Source: Aquimarina sp.
Lineage (GTDB): Bacteria; Bacteroidota; Bacteroidia; Flavobacteriales; Flavobacteriaceae
Direction: 5' to 3'
Assembly (NCBI GenBank): GCA_020628975.1
Contig: JAHDEF010000111.1
Span: forward strand, 1 to 6,073
DNA: 6,073 bases
Within the stretch, counting starts at the first letter, position 1; the number at the start of each line of letters is the position of its first letter. The position numbers and the translations under genes were made by a program. Under the pieces are notes generated by a model. It worked only from the letters and a program-made list of their open reading frames with translations, was not told where the DNA came from and did no database searches. Shown piece by piece: positions 1 to 5,728 of this stretch.

Positions 1-162
1 TTCAAATAAACTGAGAACTTGATTGTTCGAAGCTTTTATGTTTTCAGCAGAAGCGTAGGAAAAAAAGGAAACTTTCCCGTTTCGAGCAATAAATTTATCT
101 CCTCTTCTGGCAAAGCCTAGCAGCAATGGCAGTAACAGAAGTAAATAAAGTTGTTTCTTCAT
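1..162 (-). CDS. YceI-like family protein, 5' part only
   Basis: This gene is cut by the left window edge, so only its first 54 residues are visible. It starts with a Lys-Lys and a Leu-rich segment (about residues 2-17, MKKQLYLLLLPLLLGFA), which looks like a signal peptide. The mature part then opens with FIARNGKVSFFSYAS and ENIKASNNQVLSLF. This pattern (a beta strand with G-x-V/I-SFFS, then E-x-I-x-A-x-NNQV) is what I know from YceI-like proteins of Bacteroidota, small periplasmic lipocalin-like barrels that bind isoprenoid or other amphipathic ligands. The ligand here is unknown. It lies 13 bases after the stop of the OB-fold gene on the same strand, so the two are probably co-transcribed. 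The ATG is preceded by an A/T-rich stretch with no Shine-Dalgarno, as is usual in this phylum. The family call is from motif recall, and the rest of the domain is outside the window. Confidence 0.75.
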   Translation of the reverse strand, partial: MKKQLYLLLLLPLLLGFARRGDKFIARNGKVSFFSYASAENIKASNNQVLSLFE

Positions 163-175
163 GAGTTAAATAGAT

Positions 176-622
176 TTAGTTAGTATTGTTATCTTCAAAG
201 GTAATCGATTGATTTTTTTCGATAACACAGTTTAGCAAAATTAAGTAGTTCAAGGAACCTTTGTAGATACCTTTGGTTTTAACGATATCGCCTTCGTTCA
301 TTTTTTTAATCAAAGCAGTCTGATCTTTTTGAAATTTACAGGATACCCAAATATTACCAGATGTTTTTAGCATTATATTGTAAGTGTCATCGAAGCTAAT
401 CTGTTTGATTATCCCTTCAACTACCAATGGTTTCTCAATATATTTTGATAATGATTTGTAATCATTATCTGAATTCAAAATTTTCGAAAAATCATCATCC
501 AATACAATAGTGGGTGTAAGATTTTGTGTAGGCGCAGCTTTTTCATTAAACCTTACCCACCCGTAAGCAACTGTTGCAAAAATTACTATTAGGGGCACTA
601 TGTAAAAAAGTTTCTTTTTCAA
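176..622 (-). CDS. Membrane-anchored OB-fold protein (tRNA_anti-like)
   Basis: A 148-residue protein. KKK at the N-terminus is followed by one hydrophobic segment (about residues 5-22), either an uncleaved anchor or a signal peptide, so the rest probably lies in the periplasm. Residues about 44-135 look like a small OB-fold of the tRNA_anti-like type: LVVEGIIKQIS is strand 1, then NIWVSCKF, then GDIVKTKGIYKG and a final strand LNYLILLNCVI. The G-D-x-V-x-x-K-G-x-x-x-G pattern followed by N-C is typical of these short Bacteroidota proteins, whose biochemical role is not established. The apparent start is TTG; I found no in-frame ATG close upstream, and the KKK-hydrophobic start fits. It is the first gene of a pair with the YceI-like gene, a combination I recognise from other Flavobacteriia. 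The family assignment is moderately sure; a nucleic-acid role should not be assumed from the name. Confidence 0.75.
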   Translation of the reverse strand: MKKKLFYIVPLIVIFATVAYGWVRFNEKAAPTQNLTPTIVLDDDFSKILNSDNDYKSLSKYIEKPLVVEGIIKQISFDDTYNIMLKTSGNIWVSCKFQKDQTALIKKMNEGDIVKTKGIYKGSLNYLILLNCVIEKNQSITFEDNNTN

Positions 623-699
623 AAATTTTATTTTAGAATGTACTACAAATAAACGGATAAGGGAGGTTGTAAGGTAATTATTTTCGTTTAAAAGGAAAT

Positions 700-732
700 T
701 TAACGGCTAAAAATGAATAGTGATAACGCTAA
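700..732. promoter_or_regulatory. Candidate LytTR operator: spaced direct repeat
   Basis: Two near-identical blocks, TAACGGCTAA (701-710) and TAACGCTAA (724-732), are separated by 13 bases and lie just upstream of the predicted -33 element of the LytTR gene. Read on the other strand, each has a CGTTA core (CCGTTAA and GCGTTAT) like the AgrA-type LytTR half-site TACCGTTAAC. LytTR proteins are known to bind paired direct repeats spaced by about two helical turns, often just upstream of the promoter. The cores here are 23 bases apart, slightly more than the usual 21-22. Autoregulation is an inference. Confidence 0.35.
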
Positions 733-740
733 TTTACGGA

Positions 741-770
741 TTGAATGTATTGTAGATTCTAGTACATTTG
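741..770 (+). promoter_or_regulatory. Predicted Bacteroidota promoter of the LytTR gene
   Basis: TTG at 741-743 is followed, after 19 bases, by TACATTTG at 763-770. This matches the Bacteroidota primary-sigma pattern TTG-N17-23-TAnnTTTG at every fixed position. Transcription would begin near 775-778, giving a leader of roughly 70-75 bases before the ATG at 850. There is no other full match in this spacer on the plus strand. Confidence 0.6.
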
Positions 771-849
771 CTGAATATCATACTAATGCTAGTCTGCTAA
801 AAGTTTTCGTTAACATTCTTACAAATAATCAAAATTGTATATTTAATCG

Positions 850-1953
850 ATGAAAGATTATAAATTCTACACCAAGATTAGTCTGGTTTTTGTGACCCTT
901 TACTTATTGTTAGCTATAGGTATGGTAGGTTTGCTTTTAAGAGCGCATAGTATTGATTTATTAAATTACAGCTTAAATAGTTTAGAGCAACAAAATATTA
1001 CAATTAAAAGAGTTTATGCTAAAATTAGCGCAATAGATAAGGCGTTTAATGAAGAATTACTGCTTCAAAATATAATTGAAGATAGTCATACGCAACATCA
1101 TTTTATATCGATTATCAATTGGGCAGGAAACTACGTTTGTTATCCTGAAATCTACAAAGTAGGCGAAAAACCAGCATCGGTAAATGAATTTGAAAACGAA
1201 ACGGTTGATGCTGAAAAAATTAGAAGTCGATATTTTACATTTTTTTCCAGTCTTAAAGCGCTTGATAATAAAGCACCTATCATAAAACTAGAACCTATTA
1301 GTAACTCTGATTTAATTATTTCGAATCATGTTAATTTAGAAGAAGTAGCTTTTGATATTCAAAAGAAGCGCACCTACTATATCATTGTTATTAGTATTTT
1401 AGGACTTATACTGTGGCTTTTTATATTATGGGTTTGCCGATTTTTAAGTAATTACTTTAGTAAGCAAATTCAAAACAAGGTAGAAGAACTTACCATAAAC
1501 GCAAGAAGTATAGAAGACTTAAATACCTCATTAGAAAACTACCAACGTAGCTTAACCAATGTTAGTGTAGATCAAACGGCTAAAGAAGAGGGAACTGTGC
1601 CCGAGAGCGAGCTTACTAAAGAACGAATACTAACTTATGTACGCAATGAATTGGTTCCTATAACCATTAGTAGTATCGCTTATATTTATGTAGAAAATAC
1701 CATAACTTATATTGTAACCAAAGATGGAAAACGTTCCACCACCACCGATCCGCTAGATAAAGTTTATAGTCTCCTAAATGAAAAAGTCTATTTCAAAGTC
1801 AATAGGCAGTTTATAGTGAATATCGAGGCAATTGCAAAAATTACCAAGTTTGAGAATAGTAAGCTGAAATTAGAAGTCAATCCGGCTTCAGACCTAGATA
1901 TTATTATAGGTAAGAACAAAGTTTCTCAATTCAAACAATGGCTTGATTTATAG
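850..1953 (+). CDS. Transmembrane LytTR regulator with Cache-like sensor
   Basis: A 367-residue predicted one-component regulator. TM1 spans about residues 10-30 and TM2 about 176-198. Between them lies an extracytoplasmic region of about 145 residues containing ISIINWAGNYVCYPEIYKVG (86-105), which resembles the D-x-x-G-x-x-x-x-H/Y-P...VG signature of Cache/PAS-like ligand-binding domains. After TM2 comes a polar, probably coiled-coil linker (about 200-240), then a LytTR DNA-binding domain (about 268-366). Signature parts of that domain are ISSIAYIYVEN, VTKDGK, YFKVNRQFIVNIEAI and the C-terminal FKQWLDL. There is no receiver domain, so control by a histidine kinase through phosphotransfer is not expected; a signal would pass through the membrane instead. 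Near the end, IIGKNKV replaces the common S-R-x-R-V/A form. It has a perfect promoter match upstream. The LytTR call is secure, the Cache-like call moderate, and targets and ligand are unknown. Confidence 0.88.
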   Translation: MKDYKFYTKISLVFVTLYLLLAIGMVGLLLRAHSIDLLNYSLNSLEQQNITIKRVYAKISAIDKAFNEELLLQNIIEDSHTQHHFISIINWAGNYVCYPEIYKVGEKPASVNEFENETVDAEKIRSRYFTFFSSLKALDNKAPIIKLEPISNSDLIISNHVNLEEVAFDIQKKRTYYIIVISILGLILWLFILWVCRFLSNYFSKQIQNKVEELTINARSIEDLNTSLENYQRSLTNVSVDQTAKEEGTVPESELTKERILTYVRNELVPITISSIAYIYVENTITYIVTKDGKRSTTTDPLDKVYSLLNEKVYFKVNRQFIVNIEAIAKITKFENSKLKLEVNPASDLDIIIGKNKVSQFKQWLDL

Positions 1954-2062
1954 ATGAAACACCAATTTTTTCTTCTTAAGAAGCTATATTTAAGGGTATC
2001 TAATAATTTGATTAGAATTTTGCTGTATATCCGTAATTATTAATACTATATCCCTTTTCGAC

Positions 2063-2083
2063 ATTCCTTGCTTGCCAAGGAAT
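2063..2083. repeat. REP-like hairpin 1 of the paired element
   Basis: A perfect 8-base stem, ATTCCTTG against CAAGGAAT, closes a 5-base loop CTTGC. It is flanked by GACA on the left and CTCAT on the right. The stem is symmetric, so it would form on either strand of DNA or RNA. Confidence 0.65.
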
Positions 2084-2117
2084 CTCATCCTACTGATTTT
2101 TATATCCTTAACGAGAT

Positions 2118-2134
2118 CCTGAAACAAGTTCAGG
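2118..2134. repeat. REP-like hairpin 2 of the paired element
   Basis: A 6-base stem, CCTGAA against TTCAGG, closes loop ACAAG and is flanked by CGAGAT and GTGACG. The flanks correspond in inverted order to those of hairpin 1, showing that the two are related units placed head to head. Confidence 0.65.
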
Positions 2135-2270
2135 GTGACGCAATTCATATTCTTAGTGATTACGGATATTCAAAGAAATTTTATGCAATATGATTATCCC
2201 AAAATTTGCAAGTAATTTGTCAATTAATTTCAGGTTCAGCATTCATTTTTCCTTTTTGAGCACCTTTATT

Positions 2271-2300
2271 TTAACAGAAAAGTAGTCATTTGTAGCTTTG
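2271..2300 (+). promoter_or_regulatory. Predicted promoter of the lipoprotein gene
   Basis: TAGCTTTG at 2293-2300 is a full match to the Bacteroidota -7 box TAnnTTTG. The -33 position, 19 bases upstream, reads TTA (2271-2273) instead of TTG, so that half is weak. The start of transcription would fall near 2305, leaving a leader of only about 10-16 bases before the candidate ATGs at 2315 and 2321. Confidence 0.45.
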
Positions 2301-2314
2301 AAAAAACAAAGTAC

Positions 2315-2866
2315 ATGATCATGAAAAATTTATTTAGAATTGCCTTATTGTTGATGACTGTTATTGGCTTAACATCGTGTGAAGAAGAGTTAGATCGCTT
2401 TACGATGTTTGACGTTGATAACGAAACTTCATTTACCATTCCTGCAACTACGGTTTTAGAAACACCATTTGCTATAAGAACCCCCGAAATACAATCTGAC
2501 GCTGATAATGATTTTGAGAATAATAATTCGAGTAGAGATCGTATAGAAAGCGCTAAATTAAGACGATTAGATTTATCAATACAAAGTCCTGATACAGGAA
2601 ATTTTGACTTTCTAAATGAAATAGAATTGTTTATTAATGCTGAAGGTTTACCAGAAGCTCTTTTGGCAAGCAAAACTGATATTGAAGAAAACGGGAGCAA
2701 AATTTTGGTGTTAGATGTTCAGGGAGAAACAGAATTTGAAGCCTATTTAAGAAAAGCGAATTACAGTATTCGCGTACGCGCTGTAACTGATCAAACCATT
2801 AATGAAGACTATGACATAAAAGTAAACACTACATTTTTTATAGATGCTAAAATTTTAGGTATTTAA
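2315..2866 (+). CDS. Orphan lipoprotein, probably outer-membrane/surface
   Basis: A 183-residue protein of no family I can name. The N-terminus is a lipoprotein signal peptide, KNLFRIALLLMTVIGLTSC, with lipobox L-T-S-C and lipidated Cys22 (Cys20 if the start is the second ATG at 2321, which gives a more typical MKN start and is a real alternative). The residues after Cys are EEELD; an acidic run here acts as a surface-export signal in related Bacteroidota, so exposure on the outer membrane surface is plausible. The mature part lacks further membrane segments. It alternates acidic loops with strand-like stretches such as LRRLDLSIQS, IELFINAEG, KILVLDV and YSIRVRAVT, suggesting a beta-sandwich. 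I see no catalytic motif. It has its own predicted promoter and is followed by a 149-base gap before MarC. The open frame antisense to it is a shadow. Confidence 0.8.
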   Translation: MIMKNLFRIALLLMTVIGLTSCEEELDRFTMFDVDNETSFTIPATTVLETPFAIRTPEIQSDADNDFENNNSSRDRIESAKLRRLDLSIQSPDTGNFDFLNEIELFINAEGLPEALLASKTDIEENGSKILVLDVQGETEFEAYLRKANYSIRVRAVTDQTINEDYDIKVNTTFFIDAKILGI

Positions 2867-2989
2867 ACGTAATTCTTAAAATTAGTAAAGCTGATTGTAA
2901 ATAAGAAATCACTAGATTTACATTAACCTCAAAGTTTTATTGAGCTTATTTAAGTTGTGTCAGAATTTAATCGAGCCTACGAGTTTTTA

Positions 2990-3001
2990 AGTGTTAACAC
3001 T
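2990..3001. promoter_or_regulatory. 12-base perfect palindrome upstream of MarC gene
   Basis: AGTGTTAACACT is a perfect palindrome ending 14 bases before the ATG of the MarC-family gene. It could be an operator for a dimeric repressor, or chance in AT-rich DNA. No protein can be assigned to it from this window. Confidence 0.25.
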
Positions 3002-3015
3002 AGTAATATTCATTA

Positions 3016-3633
3016 ATGTTAGAATACGTAACTACTTTTTTCTTTCTGATAGCCGTATTAGATCCTTTAGGGTCAGTGCCTGTTTTTTTAGAAGCGACTA
3101 AAGAATTTGATTTAATACATAAAAAAAAGATAGCTATACGTGCTAGCGCAATAGCGTTTGGTATTTTATTGTTCTTTATAATCGTTGGGCAATTAATTTT
3201 GGAAGGCATGTCCGTTTCACTTGATGCCTTTCAAATATCAGGAGGGGTTATTCTTTTCTTATTTGCACTTACGATGATTTTTGGGGAAGGAAAACCTGAG
3301 CGAGAAAAAAATCAAATTACTGATTATAAGCACGTAACTATTTTTCCTATAGCTATTCCCTCAATTGCATCGCCTGGTGCAATAATGGCAGTAGTATTAC
3401 TTACGGACAACCACTTGTACAATATTCAGCAACAAGCCATCACTAGCGTTTTAGTAGTTTTGGTGGTGGTGTTAACTTGTTTAATATTGTTAATGGCTTC
3501 GCGTATTCAAAAGCGTATTGGAAACTATGGTATTATTGTAATCAGTAAGGTAATGGGGTTAATATTAGCTTCATACGCAGTACAAAGTATTTTAACAGGA
3601 GTAACGAATTATTTTACAGCTGTAGTGAGGTAG
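3016..3633 (+). CDS. MarC family (UPF0056) inner-membrane protein
   Basis: A 205-residue integral membrane protein, the normal length for the family (about 195-220). I count six hydrophobic segments, at about residues 5-26, 39-61, 68-90, 108-130, 141-162 and 174-197. Family marks are LDPLGSVPVFLEAT in the first segment (conserved D/N-P-x-G), FQISGGVILFLFALTM, then IFPIAIPSIASPGAIMAVV with its Pro/Gly-rich break, and MGLILASYAVQSILTGV at the C-terminus. Despite the name, E. coli MarC has been shown not to be needed for multiple antibiotic resistance; the substrate of the family is unknown, and a transporter-like role is only a guess. No strong promoter box is visible just upstream, so it may be read from the lipoprotein promoter or from a weaker site. 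The ATG has no Shine-Dalgarno. The family assignment is firm, the function is not. Confidence 0.9.
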   Translation: MLEYVTTFFFLIAVLDPLGSVPVFLEATKEFDLIHKKKIAIRASAIAFGILLFFIIVGQLILEGMSVSLDAFQISGGVILFLFALTMIFGEGKPEREKNQITDYKHVTIFPIAIPSIASPGAIMAVVLLTDNHLYNIQQQAITSVLVVLVVVLTCLILLMASRIQKRIGNYGIIVISKVMGLILASYAVQSILTGVTNYFTAVVR

Positions 3634-3657
3634 TGGAGTTAAAATTTATAATGAAAC

Positions 3658-3803
3658 AAAAACACGATGCTGTCTAAAAAGCCAAGAATTTCTAATCGTA
3701 CATCGTGTAAAGTTGAAATACAATTTGATTATTAGTTAATTATCAGGCTTCGACTATCGCTCAGCCTTCATTAGTATTACTTTTTAGACGACCTCGTGTT
3801 TTT
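3658..3803. repeat. MITE-like inverted-repeat element between convergent genes
   Basis: Two 24-base arms face each other, 3658-3681 and 3780-3803. The outer AAAAACACGA and inner GTCTAAAAAG are identical in both when one is reverse-complemented; of the four bases between, one matches (21/24 overall). The arms enclose 98 bases that hold smaller hairpins: an imperfect one at 3726-3745, and AGGCT/AGCCT (3745-3749 with 3763-3767) inside the sequence GGCTTCGACTATCGCTCAGC, a motif I know from dispersed repeats in Flavobacteriaceae. No ORF of note lies inside. Because the stem ends in T-rich sequence on both strands (TTTTTATTT rightward, TTTTTGTTT leftward), it may also act as a bidirectional terminator for MarC and GH15. 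Confidence 0.65.
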
Positions 3804-3823
3804 ATTTACTGTCTCTTACGACT

Positions 3824-5635
3824 TTACAATTCTTCGTGTATCGTATTCATTAATTCTTCTTCATCGCTTAAGCCACCAGAAAAATTGATAGCGGTTTCAA
3901 TTAACGCTAAATGCGAATAGGCTTGTGGGAAATTCCCCAGTAGGCGTTTTGATTCGAAATGAATATCTTCACTAAACAAACCTAAGTGGTTGCTATACCC
4001 TAAAAGTTGATCAAAATATTTTTTGGCTTTCTTTCTTTCTCCAATCTTAAATAAACTATTAATCATCCAAAAAGTACAAATCGTAAAGGATGAAGAAGGT
4101 AAACCAAAATCATCTTTATTTTTATATCGATACATTAATCCGTCGTTGCATAATTCTTTTTCTGTAGCATAAACAGTAGAAATATATCTAGGATCTTTCG
4201 CATCGATAAATCCGTAATATTCCATTAGTAGGGTAGAAGCATCTAAATCTTTCGAATGGTAAGATTGGGTATAAGCTCTTACTTCTTCATTCCATGAATT
4301 GTTATAAATATCTTCAAAAATTTCTTGTCGTAAATCAGTCCATTGATCGTCTTCAGCAGTTTTTCCGATCAATTCTGCTATTTTAATTGCGCGATCTACC
4401 GCAACCCAACACAATAATTTAGAAAAAGTAAAATGACGTTCTTCGGTTCTAAATTCCCAAATACCCTTATCGGCCTTTTTCCAATTTTCTTTCACATGAA
4501 AAACAATGGTTTTTGAGATTGTCCAAAGCTCTTCGCTATTTTCTAGTGTTGTGTTAAAGCTTACAAATTGCTGGTAAATTACATCCATCAAAATTCCGTA
4601 AATGTCATGTTGCTTTTGTTCATAAGCGGCATTTCCTATACGTACAGGACTTGAGTTTTCGTATCCTGAAAGATGGTCTAAGGTTTCTTCGGTCAGTGTT
4701 TTCTGCCCGTCAATACCGTACATAATTTGAATTTTCTCATCTTTAATTGGTGTAATATCAATAATAAATTCCAAGAACCTTTTAGCCACACTTGGGTGTC
4801 CTAAGCCTGAAATTACTTTAATTACCATCGATGCATCTCGAATCCAGCAAAAACGATAATCCCAATTACGAACTTCTCCAATAGTTTCAGGTAACGAAGT
4901 GGTGGCAGCAGCAAGTACAGCGCCTGTTTTCTCGTAGCTTAAAAGTTTCAATACTAAAGCACTTCGTAAAATTTCTTCATTGTATGCTTTGTACTGGGTA
5001 GTTTTTTCAGCCCAATTCATCCAATAGGTTCGCGTGCGCTGAAGCTTTAAGTACTCACGATCTATAGATTGTTCTAACAGTTTTTCGTGATAGCTAATTA
5101 AGAAATAACCGTTATCTGTTAGGGTAATTTCTTTTTGTTCCACAATGGCATTGTAATCGAAATTAGAATATAAAAATATCGATTCGTAAGCGCCCGTGTC
5201 AGTTTTACTTCTTATATAATCGTTTTTTACTTCAGTAACGGTGTGCTCTTTGGCATATAAAAGTTGTGGGTCATATTTAACTTTAAAGGTTGGTTGCCCA
5301 TCGATTAATTTAATGTATCGCACAACATCTGGTGGAGCATAAAAGCCTTTTTCTTTATCCTCGTACCTCGGCATAAAATCGATAACCTCGAAAGCAGCGG
5401 TGTCATTTTTAAAAAGGGTAACTAATATATTAGTTTGTGCAATGTATTTTTGAGTTATCGTATACGATTCATCTACTATAAACTCAAAGGATCCTCCCTT
5501 GTCTTTGTCTAATATTTTAGCAAACACAGAGGCAGAATCAAACACAGGTAAACAGCACCAATCCAACGATCCCGTCTTAGAGATTAACGCTGCGCTTTGG
5601 CAGTTACCTATGATTCCGTAGTTCAAATTCTTCAT
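3824..5635 (-). CDS. Glycoside hydrolase family 15 (trehalase/glucoamylase type)
   Basis: A full-length 603-residue GH15 enzyme with no signal peptide, so probably cytoplasmic. Residues about 1-200 form the beta-rich N-terminal domain usual in bacterial and archaeal GH15 (opening NYGIIGNCQSAALISKTGSLDWCCLP). The (alpha/alpha)6 catalytic domain follows, with RNWDYRFCWIRDA (256-268), LDHLSGYENSSPVRIGNAAYEQ (319-340, key residues G-Y and P-V-R-I-G-N-A), GIWEFR (391-396) and GLFSED (552-557) followed by GNFPQAYSH (567-575). By comparison with characterised relatives, E394 is the likely general acid and E556 the likely general base; this is from motif recall. The family includes trehalases, glucoamylases and glucodextranases. 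Divergent neighbour otsA and the cytoplasmic location favour trehalose breakdown, but substrate cannot be fixed from sequence. The ATG at 5635 gives the conserved MKNLNYGIIG start. Confidence 0.92.
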   Translation of the reverse strand: MKNLNYGIIGNCQSAALISKTGSLDWCCLPVFDSASVFAKILDKDKGGSFEFIVDESYTITQKYIAQTNILVTLFKNDTAAFEVIDFMPRYEDKEKGFYAPPDVVRYIKLIDGQPTFKVKYDPQLLYAKEHTVTEVKNDYIRSKTDTGAYESIFLYSNFDYNAIVEQKEITLTDNGYFLISYHEKLLEQSIDREYLKLQRTRTYWMNWAEKTTQYKAYNEEILRSALVLKLLSYEKTGAVLAAATTSLPETIGEVRNWDYRFCWIRDASMVIKVISGLGHPSVAKRFLEFIIDITPIKDEKIQIMYGIDGQKTLTEETLDHLSGYENSSPVRIGNAAYEQKQHDIYGILMDVIYQQFVSFNTTLENSEELWTISKTIVFHVKENWKKADKGIWEFRTEERHFTFSKLLCWVAVDRAIKIAELIGKTAEDDQWTDLRQEIFEDIYNNSWNEEVRAYTQSYHSKDLDASTLLMEYYGFIDAKDPRYISTVYATEKELCNDGLMYRYKNKDDFGLPSSSFTICTFWMINSLFKIGERKKAKKYFDQLLGYSNHLGLFSEDIHFESKRLLGNFPQAYSHLALIETAINFSGGLSDEEELMNTIHEEL

Positions 5636-5728
5636 AAACCTAAAATTATCTTAAACAGTTATTCTTCGTCTGTTTTTTAGTGTAAATTATGAATAGTTGT
5701 AAGAGAATATTTAAAAAAAATCTTAAAA
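5636..5728. promoter_or_regulatory. Shared divergent control region of GH15 and otsA
   Basis: These 93 bases must carry the start signals for both trehalose genes unless they lie inside coding sequence. I find no full TAnnTTTG box on either strand, so the promoters are weak, activator-dependent, or read by another sigma factor. A 6-base stem AAACAG/CTGTTT (5653-5658 with 5670-5675, loop of 11) is followed by extra Ts and might be an operator or a chance hairpin. Confidence 0.4.

Larger units (their letters stand above)
2027..2169. repeat. Palindromic REP-pair / MITE-like intergenic element
   Basis: The outer arms are a perfect 11-base inverted repeat, ATATCCGTAAT (2027-2037) and ATTACGGATAT (2159-2169). 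They extend inward with mismatches to about 24 bases each (2027-2050 and 2146-2169). Inside are two hairpins. One is ATTCCTTG/CAAGGAAT with a 5-base loop (2063-2083); the other is CCTGAA/TTCAGG with loop ACAAG (2118-2134). The hairpins are inverted relative to each other: ATCTC at 2082-2086 pairs with GAGAT at 2113-2117, and the distal ends CGACA and TGACG also correspond. Such GAGAT-hairpin-GTCA/GACG units are a look I know from dispersed intergenic repeats in Flavobacteriaceae. No transposase is encoded, so any mobility would need a partner in trans. Confidence 0.7.
1954..2314. other. 361-base non-coding gap between LytTR and lipoprotein genes
   Basis: No convincing gene lies here. Directly after the LytTR stop is a T6 run and the perfect 12-base palindrome CTTCTTAAGAAG (1972-1983), too short and without a trailing T run to be called a clear terminator. 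The middle (2027-2169) is the palindromic repeat element described separately. From about 2170 to 2270 the sequence is plain AT-rich DNA in which I see no structure. The last 45 bases hold the predicted promoter of the lipoprotein gene. Confidence 0.7.

Noticed and set aside
645..652. CAAATAAA as a minus-strand -7 box for the OB-fold gene
   Set aside because: It misses one fixed position and has no matching -33 TTG at the right distance.
1972..1983. CTTCTTAAGAAG as the LytTR gene terminator
   Set aside because: The stem would be four to five base pairs with no T run after it; the T run lies before it.
1954..2043. 29-codon cationic ORF starting directly after the LytTR stop
   Set aside because: It ends inside the left arm of the palindromic element, has no start signal of its own, and its length is expected by chance in open AT-rich frames.
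2009..2196. TGATTA on both sides of the REP-pair element as a target-site duplication
   Set aside because: The two copies lie at unequal distances from the ends of the inverted repeat (12 versus 21 bases), so a 6-base match is best taken as chance.
2266..2700. 144-codon ORF on the minus strand over the lipoprotein gene
   Set aside because: Antisense shadow: the plus-strand frame has a signal peptide, lipobox and promoter, while this one shows no family features.
2896..2922. TGTAAAT/ATTTACA hairpin after the lipoprotein gene as terminator
   Set aside because: It has a 7-base AT-rich stem, a 13-base loop and no downstream T run.
3000..3209. 69-codon minus-strand ORF over the start of the MarC gene
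   Set aside because: Shadow of a well-conserved membrane protein frame.
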